A stretch of DNA of 34,670 nt, from the NCBI GenBank assembly GCA_021324595.1, contig JAJPIV010000019.1, positions 1-34,670 of the forward strand. Reading direction: 5' to 3'. Source of the stretch: Actinomycetota bacterium. Its GTDB lineage: Bacteria > Actinomycetota > Actinomycetes > Streptosporangiales > Streptosporangiaceae. A program made the translations under genes and the position numbers. The notes beneath the pieces are model-generated. The model had not been told where the DNA came from and ran no database searches. It saw only the letters and a program-made list of their open reading frames with translations. Positions 13,836 to 20,781 of this stretch are shown one piece after another (the stretch's first letter is position 1; each line of letters opens with the position of its first letter).

Positions 13836-16119
13836 CCTGCTGCGCTGCCTGCTGTCCGTGGCCGAGATCGCCGCCCTGGCCGGGATCGCGCTGCTGGCCG
13901 GGGCCACGGCCACCGGACTGGACATCGACATCGTGGGGGCCAGCCACCGGCTGCCGGCCGGGCTGCTCCGCCTGATCGGCTATGCGGGCAGCCTGGTCCT
14001 GCTGACCCTGCCGGTCGCCCTCGCGGTCCGGCTGCTCCTGCTCCGGCAGTTCCGCAGGCTCACCGAGGCGCTGATCACCGGCGGGATCACCGCGGGCGGC
14101 GTGGCCGTGATCGACCTGCTGCTCAGCTCGCCGTCCAGGCTGCACGCGGCGCTGCACACCCCGGCACCGGGGCCCACGTTCGACGGCTACCTCGCCGCCG
14201 TGGTCGCCTACGTCACCGTCATCGGGCTGCGTGGCCACGCCCACTGGCGGCCGGCCTTCCTCACCGGGATCGCGTTCTACGGGCTGACCAGCCTGGCCTC
14301 CGGCCATGCCACCGTCGTCTCGGTGCTGATCACGGTGCTGATCGGATCGGCGACCGGATCGGGCCTGCGCTACGCGTTCGGCGCGATATCCGGCCGTCCC
14401 ACCGCTGCCGAGATCGCAGCGGCGCTGAGCACCGACGGCGCGCCGATCACCACGATCCGCCGGCTGGGCAACGGGGCATCCGAGACACGGCGCTACGAGG
14501 CGAGGACGGCCGCCGGGCGGCGGCTCGACGTGACCGTCTTCGACCGTGACCAGCAGGCGGCGGACGCCTTTTACCGCCTGTACCGCAGGCTCCGGGTCAG
14601 CGCCCACATCTCGCGCAGCGCGCCGCTGTCCCTGGAGGGCGCGGTGGAGCGCCAGGCGCTGATGATCTGGGCGACGCGGGACGCGGGCGTGCTGACGCCG
14701 AAGCTCCGCGCGGTGACCAGGGTGGGGCCGGATGCCGCGGCACTGGCCACGGACCACGTGGAGGGGACCACGCTGGCCGACTCCGGCGCTGCCACCACCG
14801 ACGATGAGCTGCGGCGCGTGTGGGACGCCGTGCTCAGGCTTCACGAGCACCGGGTCACCCACCGGGCGCTCACCGCCGACCGGATCCTGATCACCCGGCG
14901 GGGCGAGGTCGTGCTGCTGGACCCGGGCAACGGCGACGTGGCCGCCTCCGACCTGCAGACCCGCCTCGACCTGGTCCAGCTCATCGCCCAGACCGCGCTG
15001 CTGGTCGGCGCCGACCGGGCCGCGGACGTGGCGATCGAGAAGGCCGGCCGGGTGGAGCTGCTCGTCCCGCTGCTGCAGCCGGTGGCGCTGTTCCGGTCCA
15101 CCAGGGCGGCGCTGCGCGGGCGCAAGGACATCCTCGGCGCCGTGCGCAAGCGCCTGCTCGCCGCCGCCCCCGACGTGCAGGTCCCGCCCGTGCAGCTGAC
15201 GCGGATCAGGCCCCGCACCCTGATCACCCTGATCGCCGCCGTGTTCGCCGCCTACCTGCTCGCCGGGCAGGTCGCGGACGTGTCGTTCTCCAAGCTGCTC
15301 GCGCACGCGAACCCGGGCTGGATGCTGGTCGCGCTCGGGCTCTCCGCAGCCACCTACGTGGGCGCGGCGATCTCCCTGTCCGGCTTCGTGCTCGAGCGGC
15401 TGAGCCTGCTGCGCACCTTCCTCGTGCAGGTCGCCGGGTCGTTCGTCATCCTGGTCACCCCGGCGGCGGTGGGCGGAGCCGCGCTGAACCTGCGCTACCT
15501 GCGGCGGGCGAAGCTGGCCGCCGCCGACGCGGCCGCCAGCGTGGGCGTCACCCAGGTGATCTCGTTCCTGATCTATGTGGTGCTGCTGCTGATCGTGACC
15601 GCGATCACCGGGACCTCGCGCACGGTGTCGGTGCCCGCATGGGCCTTCATCGCGCTGGCGGTCGTGGTCGGCCTGGTGCTGATCGTGCTCGCCCTGCCGG
15701 CCGGCCGCCGCTGGCTGCTCTCGCGGGTGGCCACGGCCGCCAGCCAGGTGGTGCCGCGCCTGCTGGACGTGGCGCAGCGCCCGGTCAAGCTCGCGCAGGG
15801 GATCGGGGGAGCGCTGCTGCTCACGGCCGCCTACATCCTGTGCCTGGCGGCCTCGGTCAAGGCGCTCGGCGCGACCGTCCCCCCGCTGGCCAGCGTGGCG
15901 GTGGTCTTCCTGACCGGGAGCGCGGTCGGCTCCCTGGTGCCGACCCCGGGCGGGCTCGGCGCGATCGAGGCCGCGCTGTCGACCGGGCTGATCGCGGCTG
16001 GCGTGCCGGGGGCCAAGGCGGTGACGGCGGTGCTGCTGTTCCGGATGGTCACGTTCTGGCTGCCGGTTCCAGCCGGGTGGCTGGCGATGCACTACCTGCA
16101 GCGCCGCGACCTGCTCTGA
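13777..16119 (+). CDS. Large membrane protein: N-terminal helices, kinase-like domain lacking catalytic residues, LPG-synthase/flippase-type membrane domain
   Basis: 780 residues. Residues 1-210 hold about six hydrophobic helices. Residues 215-440 resemble a kinase fold (TTIRRLGNGASETRRYEA as a glycine-loop-like start; HRALTADRILI as catalytic loop; VVLLDPGN as the metal-binding segment). The catalytic Asp of the loop is replaced (His362-Arg363-Ala364), the usual Asn is Arg, and the strand that normally carries the ATP-binding Lys reads LDVTVF, so this looks like a pseudokinase, although Asp382 remains. Residues 465-780 form the lysylphosphatidylglycerol-synthase transmembrane domain (UPF0104; TPAAVGGAALNLRYLRRA, VPTPGGLGAIEAAL) related to lipid flippases. 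There is no aminoacyl-transferase domain. The start at ATG 13777 is inside the BTAD gene; a start 11 codons earlier is possible. Likely a lipid-handling protein controlled through its soluble domain (inference). Confidence 0.8.
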   Translation: MQQDVVVTDHLEPRVRVPADLLRCLLSVAEIAALAGIALLAGATATGLDIDIVGASHRLPAGLLRLIGYAGSLVLLTLPVALAVRLLLLRQFRRLTEALITGGITAGGVAVIDLLLSSPSRLHAALHTPAPGPTFDGYLAAVVAYVTVIGLRGHAHWRPAFLTGIAFYGLTSLASGHATVVSVLITVLIGSATGSGLRYAFGAISGRPTAAEIAAALSTDGAPITTIRRLGNGASETRRYEARTAAGRRLDVTVFDRDQQAADAFYRLYRRLRVSAHISRSAPLSLEGAVERQALMIWATRDAGVLTPKLRAVTRVGPDAAALATDHVEGTTLADSGAATTDDELRRVWDAVLRLHEHRVTHRALTADRILITRRGEVVLLDPGNGDVAASDLQTRLDLVQLIAQTALLVGADRAADVAIEKAGRVELLVPLLQPVALFRSTRAALRGRKDILGAVRKRLLAAAPDVQVPPVQLTRIRPRTLITLIAAVFAAYLLAGQVADVSFSKLLAHANPGWMLVALGLSAATYVGAAISLSGFVLERLSLLRTFLVQVAGSFVILVTPAAVGGAALNLRYLRRAKLAAADAAASVGVTQVISFLIYVVLLLIVTAITGTSRTVSVPAWAFIALAVVVGLVLIVLALPAGRRWLLSRVATAASQVVPRLLDVAQRPVKLAQGIGGALLLTAAYILCLAASVKALGATVPPLASVAVVFLTGSAVGSLVPTPGGLGAIEAALSTGLIAAGVPGAKAVTAVLLFRMVTFWLPVPAGWLAMHYLQRRDLL

Positions 16120-17173
16120 CCGCCGGGCGGGCCGGCACGAGCAGCTCGGTGACGCTGTTCCCCGCCAGGTTCGCGACCCAGATGCGGCCGGCGGTCGCCG
16201 CGATCGCGACCGGGTCGGCGAACCGGTACCGCGGGCCGGCCAGGTACCGGACGAGCCGGCCGGACGGGGCGATCTGCGCGACCGCGTCACCGAGCGCGCT
16301 GGTGACCCACAGGTCGCCGCCGGCCACGGTCATCGCCGCCGGGTTCGCCAGGTGATAGCCGGACAGCACCCGCAGCAGCCGCCCGGTGACCGTGCTGATC
16401 TCGCTCACCGAGCCGGTGGCCTCGTTGCCGACCCACAGCGTGGTGCGGCCGGCGGCCTCGGAGACGGGCCCGGCGAGGCCGAAGGCGCGGCCGCGCAGCG
16501 TGGCGATCTGCGCGCCCGTCCTGGCGTCAAGCTCGGTGACCGTGTCCCCGCCGGAGGCCGCCACCCACAGCCTGCCGTGGCTCACCACGACCGCCGTCGG
16601 CGTGGCGAACCCGCGGATGACTCGCAGGAGCGCGCCGGTCCGCGCGTCGAACGCGGCGACCGAGCCCCCGGCGGCGTTGGCCACCCACAGGCGCCCTCCG
16701 TACAGCGCCAGCGCCCGGGGAGAGGCCAGCGGGCGGCCCGAGAGCGTCCTGATCACCCTCCCGTCGGCCGCGCTCAGCTCGGCGACCGTGCCGGACAGCA
16801 TGTTCGCCACCCAGAGCCGGCCATGGCCGGCCGTGATCGCCGCCGGGTCGGACAGCGCCCGGCGCCGCCAGGTGACGGGCGGCCAGCTCAGCCGGGTGAC
16901 CGAGTCGCCGACCGAGTTCGCCACCCAGGCCTGGCCCCGGATGACCGCCAGGGCCGCCGGGCCGGCCAGCCCGGTGACGCTGACGACGGGCACCGCCGGC
17001 CCGGCGCAGCCATGACAGCGCGGGACCGGGTGGCGTGCCAGCCAGAGCGCCGTGGCCGCGCCGCCTGCGAGCACGGCCGCCAGGACGACGACGACAGCCG
17101 GGCGGGCCGCATGGCGGCCGGGCCAGTCCGGAGCGGCGTGCCTGGGCGAGTAGCCAGTGTTCAGGGCCTGCAC
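16049..17173 (-). CDS. Membrane-anchored seven-repeat beta-propeller (YVTN/Vgb-like)
   Basis: 374 residues from a GTG start. A short cytoplasmic N terminus and one transmembrane helix (about 26-47, VVVVLAAVLAGGAATALWLA) precede a short segment with two Cys (PRCHGCAG) and an extracytoplasmic propeller. Seven repeats carry the motif (L/A/I)WVAN or a close variant followed about six residues later by Val-x-Leu/Ile/Phe: AWVANSVGDSV, LWVANMLSGTV, LWVANAAGGSV, LWVAASGGDTV, LWVGNEATGSV, LWVTSALGDAV, IWVANLAGNSV. Such propellers bind ligands or proteins; no enzymatic site is visible. GGGA sits about 6 nt before the GTG. The 3' end overlaps the convergent membrane-protein gene by 71 bp. A minus-strand TAATGT (17242-17237) could be its -10 box. 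Confidence 0.8.
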   Translation of the reverse strand: MQALNTGYSPRHAAPDWPGRHAARPAVVVVLAAVLAGGAATALWLARHPVPRCHGCAGPAVPVVSVTGLAGPAALAVIRGQAWVANSVGDSVTRLSWPPVTWRRRALSDPAAITAGHGRLWVANMLSGTVAELSAADGRVIRTLSGRPLASPRALALYGGRLWVANAAGGSVAAFDARTGALLRVIRGFATPTAVVVSHGRLWVAASGGDTVTELDARTGAQIATLRGRAFGLAGPVSEAAGRTTLWVGNEATGSVSEISTVTGRLLRVLSGYHLANPAAMTVAGGDLWVTSALGDAVAQIAPSGRLVRYLAGPRYRFADPVAIAATAGRIWVANLAGNSVTELLVPARPAVRAGRGAAGSASPATRLEPAART

Positions 17174-17279
17174 GGCATTCCCAGTCCCTTGACGACGGAC
17201 GCGCGATGAGCCGACTGAGCACTGTCGGCGACCATTACATTACCCTGGGTCATTGAGGGGCACGGCCGTGGCGCGCCGG

Positions 17280-18014
17280 TCACCCGAGCCGGGCGACCGC
17301 GAGCGCGGCGGCGAGCAGCACCATGCCCCAGGAGAACGCGCGCAGCGCCCTTTCCAGCGGTCGCAGCAGCCGGGCGTGGTCGAGCGTGACGGCCGAGCCG
17401 TCGGCCATCGTCACGCTCCCGCTCACGGCGCGCGCGCGCCGCCGCAGCGTCCGCGCCGGGGTGGACAGGTGCCGCTGCCCGGCTGAGATCGCCATCGCCG
17501 CGCCCGCGGCGAGGACGGGCGCCACGGCCAGGCGGCCTGCCTGGGCCACGTAGCCGGTCAGCGCCGGGAACGCGCCCCAGGCAGCGGCGAAGCCCAGGTC
17601 GGTGTGGATGGCACCGCCGAACAGCTCGGCGTTGTAGCCGACGACGAGCAGCGGTCCGATGATCATGAACGGGAGCAGCGCCCAGCCCGCCCGGCTGATC
17701 CCGGCCACGCCGAGGGCGACGGCGCCGGCCAGGCCCGCCACCGTGGCCGCGACCAGGGCCGGCGCCGGGATCGCGGTGCGCAGCGGCCGCCCGTGCAGCT
17801 CGTCGAGGGCATGTGCCGCCAGCCCGACCGCCAGGAAGAACGCGGCCAGCGACGCGATCAGGCGGTCGAGCCTGACGTGCGGGGCGAGCATCGCCCCGAG
17901 CACGACGTAGGACAGGTGCCACGCGGTGAACGGCGGGTGCAGCAGCGTCCACCAGTCTCGCCAGCGGCCGGGTGCGGCGGCGTAGAAGGCCGGCCTGGCC
18001 GGCCGGTCAGCCAC
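17280..18014 (-). CDS. UbiA-superfamily-like integral membrane protein
   Basis: 244 residues with about seven hydrophobic helices. LHPPFTAWHLSYVVLGAML and HALDELHGRPLRTAIP recall the UbiA prenyltransferase fold, whose first aspartate-rich motif follows helix 2. Here that motif is reduced (Ala-His-Ala-Leu-Asp71-Glu in place of Asn-Asp-x-x-Asp), and the second aspartate motif region reads YNAELFGGAIHTD. It may be a divergent prenyltransferase or a non-catalytic relative. The GTG start overlaps the stop of the methyltransferase by 8 bp, so the two are translationally coupled. Together they suggest prenylation and methylation of a ring compound such as a quinone, but nothing else from a quinone pathway is present. 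Confidence 0.6.
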   Translation of the reverse strand: MADRPARPAFYAAAPGRWRDWWTLLHPPFTAWHLSYVVLGAMLAPHVRLDRLIASLAAFFLAVGLAAHALDELHGRPLRTAIPAPALVAATVAGLAGAVALGVAGISRAGWALLPFMIIGPLLVVGYNAELFGGAIHTDLGFAAAWGAFPALTGYVAQAGRLAVAPVLAAGAAMAISAGQRHLSTPARTLRRRARAVSGSVTMADGSAVTLDHARLLRPLERALRAFSWGMVLLAAALAVARLG

Positions 18015-18732
18015 CTGACCTGGTTCCCCGCATGACCAGGCCCCCTCCGAGGCTCATCAGCCTGACCTCCACGTCCATGAGCCCGGCCGCGTGCCAGGCC
18101 CGGACCGTCCAGTCAAGCGGGTACCTGCGGTAGTGAGCGGAGATGCTCGGCCCGAGGAACCGGCCGACGCGCAGCCACTGCGTGCCGCCGCCGGCCAGCC
18201 CCGCGGCCGGCAGCGCCAGGCGCGTGTACAGCCACCAGGCCGCCCGCCAGGGCCGGCGCGGCGGCACGCAGAACTCCAGGCTCGCCACCACCCCGCCGGG
18301 CCGGACGACCCGGGCCAGCTCCGCGAGAGTGGCCTGCGGGTCGGCGACGTAGCGCAGCAGGTAGGTGAAGGTCAGCGCGTCGAAGCTGGCGTCGGGGAAC
18401 GGCAGCTGCTCGGCTCGCCCGGCCACCAGCACGACCCGGCCGTCCAGCCCCGAGCCGGCCACCGCGCGCCGCCCCTGGCGCAGCATGGCCTCGGTGAGGT
18501 CCACCCCGACCACGCGCAGCGGGGTGCGCCGCGCGATCTGGACCGCGACCCCGGCGGTCCCGGTGGCCACGTCGAGGGCCAGCCCCGCGGGCACGGCGGT
18601 GACCGCGTCCACCATGGCCCGCCGCCAGCGCCGGTTCTGCCCGAACGAGAGCATCTCGGCGAGCGCGTCGTAGCGCGCGGGCAGCGGGGTGAACAGGTCC
18701 CTGGCGAAGCTGTTGCGCTCGGCGGGGGTCAC
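18007..18732 (-). CDS. UbiE/MenG-like class I SAM-dependent methyltransferase
   Basis: 241 residues. Seen: the family opening FARDLFTPLPARYDALAEMLSFGQNRRWRR, the SAM-binding motif LALDVATGTAGVAVQIA, the acidic strand end VVGVDLTEAML, and the later motifs AEQLPFPDASFDALTFTYLLRYV and ELARVVRPGGVVASLEF. These fit demethylmenaquinone-type C-methyltransferases. I start it at GTG 18732 because GGAGGAGG lies 6 nt upstream; the GTG at 18759 has no such site. A minus-strand TACGGT (18763-18758) placed about 7 nt before 18751 would give a short leader containing that ribosome-binding site. DnaA-box-like repeats lie directly upstream. Coupled to the UbiA-like gene. Confidence 0.85.
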   Translation of the reverse strand: MTPAERNSFARDLFTPLPARYDALAEMLSFGQNRRWRRAMVDAVTAVPAGLALDVATGTAGVAVQIARRTPLRVVGVDLTEAMLRQGRRAVAGSGLDGRVVLVAGRAEQLPFPDASFDALTFTYLLRYVADPQATLAELARVVRPGGVVASLEFCVPPRRPWRAAWWLYTRLALPAAGLAGGGTQWLRVGRFLGPSISAHYRRYPLDWTVRAWHAAGLMDVEVRLMSLGGGLVMRGTRSGG

Positions 18733-18789
18733 GGGCGCCTCCTCCGGGTTCCCGTTCACCGTACGCCAGGACGCCCTTGTGCATGAACC

Positions 18790-18862
18790 TGTGGACAGCT
18801 CCGATTCAGCGCTTCAGCTGGTGGATAAGCGCCGCCTGTCCTGTGGATATCCCTGTGATTAT
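18790..18862 (+). promoter_or_regulatory. Cluster of DnaA-box-like 9-mers
   Basis: TGTGGACAG (18790-18798), GGTGGATAA (18820-18828) and TGTGGATAT (18842-18850) each differ by one base from TGTGGACAA or TGTGGATAA, the forms of the DnaA box used in actinobacteria and E. coli. TGTGATTAT (18854-18862) is a weaker fourth; it also reads as an extended -10 box. All have the same orientation and lie just upstream of the methyltransferase start. No replication gene is nearby. Confidence 0.5.
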
Positions 18863-18868
18863 CGTTGA

Positions 18869-19045
18869 ATGCCTTGTGCCCTGGGGGTGATGGCAGTAGA
18901 ACAGACCTCGCCACCGAAGGCCGGCGCCAGCCGCCCGGCGGGTGCCAGATCCGGTGGCTGGCCGGTCGCGCACCGCCGCCGAGTCATCGGCAGGCCGGCG
19001 CGCCCGGTCGGCAGGGCCCCTCCATCTCATACATGGAGGGGCCCT
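18869..19045 (+). ncRNA. Candidate small RNA or structured leader
   Basis: The 660-bp region 18760-19420 has no convincing gene. Starting after the TGTGATTAT element, this stretch contains a 10-bp stem (18926-18935 with 18953-18962, one G-U pair) and ends in a perfect 13-bp hairpin at 19013-19045. No coding sequence ends before that hairpin on the plus strand within several hundred bases, so it would terminate a non-coding transcript or attenuate the gene at 19421. I do not recognise an Rfam family. Transcription itself is unproven. Confidence 0.3.
19013..19045 (+). terminator. Perfect 13-bp hairpin, terminator-like, not next to any coding sequence
   Basis: AGGGCCCCTCCAT (19013-19025) pairs with 19033-19045 around the loop CTCATAC. 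The stem strength and 7-nt loop are those of an intrinsic terminator without a U-tract. It could act on either strand. Confidence 0.6.
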
Positions 19046-19420
19046 CGCCGTGTCCGCGGGCCGCGCGCGGCGGAGCGGCGGGGTGCGCCGCGCGCCCTGG
19101 CGCCCGGCATCCCGCCTCGCGCGAATCGCAATTCCGGCCGGGGCCACCGGGGCCATCCGGACCACACCGCGCGGGGCCGATCAGGGCAATCGGCACGGCG
19201 GAGACCGGTAATCGCCGGCGAGCGTGGCCGGGAAAATTCGGGGCCGCCGGGCGTGTTGACCGCCGCCGACTTTGACTACGATGCGACACTGCTCCGTGAC
19301 GATCCGTACACGACGGTCCGCCCGTCACACCCGGCGCCGCAGGGACAGGCGCGTGCCGGCTCCAGGACGCCGCGAGGGGAGCGCGATCTCGTCGTGCCAG
19401 CCAGCAGAACAGGGGAGCCG
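19046..19420 (+). promoter_or_regulatory. Long 5' region of the alpha/beta-hydrolase-like gene with a candidate promoter
   Basis: No gene is supported here. TTGACC (19256-19261) and TACGAT (19277-19282) form a possible promoter with a short 15-nt spacer, which would leave a leader of about 130 nt before the ATG at 19421. Apart from this I see nothing specific in the stretch. Confidence 0.35.
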
Positions 19421-20083
19421 ATGACGTCGGTGACCGCGCGGGACGGCGGTGCCGATGACTACGAGGCCGTCGTCCTGCCGGGATCGGCGGGCCCGCCGGT
19501 CTTCCTGCGCCGGTCGGCCAGGCCGACCCGCCGCGCGGTGCTGCACCTGCACGACCTGTCGGGCTCGCTGGGACCGCCCGACCTGGCGCGCTGGTACACC
19601 GAGCGCGGGTTCCACTTCTTCGTCACTGACATCGACCGGGGCGAGGCGGCCGCCGCGGCCTCCCGGCGGCGGCCGCAGCAGGCGCTGCGCCGGAGCCTGC
19701 TCATGCTCGACGCCGTCAGCCGGCATCTCCGGGAGGCGTCGGGGATCGACGCCCTGATCCTGTCCGCGCAGGAGTCGGCCGCGCTCGCCGCGGCCTGCTG
19801 GTGCCACCTGCGCCGGGCCGGGCAGCCAGCCCAGGCGATGATCTTGTCGGGCCCGGACTTCGGCCGGGCGCGCCGCCTCAGGCTCGACATCACCTGCCCG
19901 GTCCTGGTGGTCGGCGCCCATCCCGGACCGCAGCGCGCGCACCTGGGCGCCCACGTGACGTGGCTGGACCTTGAGGACCAGGCGGCCGGCCAGGCTTCCG
20001 ACGGACGGCGCAGGCTCTTCGACGAGATGGGGCGGTGGCTCGGCGCCTACATGTACGGGCAGGTGCGCGACCGGTTGCTCTGA
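19421..20083 (+). CDS. Degenerate alpha/beta-hydrolase-fold protein
   Basis: 220 residues. The order of elements matches the alpha/beta-hydrolase fold: strand AVLHLHDLSGSLGPPDLARWYTERGFHFFVTDID, a helix-rich part with RSLLMLDAVSRHL, the nucleophile-elbow strand ALILSAQESAALAAACW, and the late strand CPVLVVGAHP. The elbow normally reads Gly-x-Ser-x-Gly; here it is Ser115-Ala-Gln117-Glu-Ser119, so the nucleophile position appears to be Gln, and no Asp/His pair is obvious downstream. It is therefore probably not a standard hydrolase; a binding protein or scaffold is possible. GGGGAG lies 4 nt before the ATG. It converges on the HAD gene with 35 bp between. Confidence 0.6.
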   Translation: MTSVTARDGGADDYEAVVLPGSAGPPVFLRRSARPTRRAVLHLHDLSGSLGPPDLARWYTERGFHFFVTDIDRGEAAAAASRRRPQQALRRSLLMLDAVSRHLREASGIDALILSAQESAALAAACWCHLRRAGQPAQAMILSGPDFGRARRLRLDITCPVLVVGAHPGPQRAHLGAHVTWLDLEDQAAGQASDGRRRLFDEMGRWLGAYMYGQVRDRLL

Positions 20084-20118
20084 GGTGACGCCGGCGGCCG
20101 CGGCCGGGCCGACCGGGC

Positions 20119-20730
20119 TCACGGAGCCAGCGGGATTCCCAGGGCGCGCAGGTCGGCGCGGAGCCGGCCGGCACCGCGGTATAGCAGCGCGGCCAGGCCA
20201 GCGCGGCGCCCGGCAGCCACGTTCGACGGCGAGTCGTCGACGAATACGGTCGTCGCCGGCTCCAGACGGTACCGGGCGAGCAGGATCTGGTATATCGCCG
20301 GATCCGGCTTGGCAACGCCCTCCAGGCCGGAGATCACGCAGCCGTCCAGCAGGCCGAAGAAGCCGAACGCGGTGCGCCGGCTGCGGTAGGCGCCGGGCTC
20401 CATGTTGCTCAGCGCCAGGCAGCGCAGGCCCAGCCCCTTGACCTCGGCGAGCACGGCGACGGCGGCGTCGAACTGCCCCGCGACCATCTCCCCGCCGCGC
20501 GCGTGCCACGCCATGATCAGGTCGGCGCGCGCCGGATGCCGCCTGGCCAGCTCGCGGCACGACGCCTCGACGTCCGCCCCGAGGTCGTGCGCGCGGTGCC
20601 AGGCCGGCGTGCACACCCGTCCCAGGAAGTCCTCCAGCGCCGCGGGGTCGGCGATCAGCTTGCGGTACAGGTGCCGGGGGTCCCAGTCGAGGAGCACGCC
20701 GCCGATGTCGAAGACGACCGCGGCGACCAC
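20119..20730 (-). CDS. HAD-superfamily phosphatase (subfamily IA, YihX-like)
   Basis: 203 residues with a helical cap between motifs I and II. Motif I is VVFDIGGVLLDWD (nucleophile Asp8; the +2 position is Gly, as in the FDxGxVL subgroup that includes YihX), motif II CLALSNME, motif III the Lys in GVAKPDPAIYQ, motif IV TVFVDDSPSNV. The closest known activities are phosphatases on sugar phosphates or similar small substrates. The GTG at 20730 has no ribosome-binding site; a TACAGT -10 box ends 6 nt before it, which fits a leaderless message. Family call is solid, substrate unknown. Confidence 0.88.
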   Translation of the reverse strand: MVAAVVFDIGGVLLDWDPRHLYRKLIADPAALEDFLGRVCTPAWHRAHDLGADVEASCRELARRHPARADLIMAWHARGGEMVAGQFDAAVAVLAEVKGLGLRCLALSNMEPGAYRSRRTAFGFFGLLDGCVISGLEGVAKPDPAIYQILLARYRLEPATTVFVDDSPSNVAAGRRAGLAALLYRGAGRLRADLRALGIPLAP

Positions 20731-20736
20731 GAGGCG

Positions 20737-20742
20737 ACTGTA
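20737..20742 (-). promoter_or_regulatory. -10 box of a leaderless HAD gene
   Basis: Minus-strand TACAGT fits TANNNT and is separated by 6 nt from the GTG at 20730. Transcription would start at the start codon. No clear -35 is seen; the upstream sequence is the 20-bp tandem repeat. Confidence 0.5.
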
Positions 20743-20781
20743 GTGCGCCGGGGACGGCGAGAGTGCGCCGGGGACGGCGAG
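20742..20781. repeat. Perfect tandem duplication of a 20-bp unit
   Basis: 20742-20761 and 20762-20781 are identical. The repeat fills the gap between the start of the HAD gene and the stop codon of the molybdoenzyme gene, so it lies where the HAD promoter's -35 region should be. A recent slippage duplication is likely. Confidence 0.9.

Noticed and set aside
13138-16290. 1050-codon minus-strand frame opposite the pseudokinase/flippase gene
   Set aside because: No domain, His/Gln/Arg-rich composition, and it covers a gene with clear membrane helices.
18790-18862. Chromosomal replication origin
   Set aside because: Only three or four box-like sequences and no dnaA, dnaN or related genes in the window; kept only as a DnaA-box cluster.
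18806-19275. Short frames on both strands in the 18.8-19.3 kb intergenic region
   Set aside because: No ribosome-binding sites, Arg/Pro-rich random composition, and they span the strong hairpin at 19013-19045.
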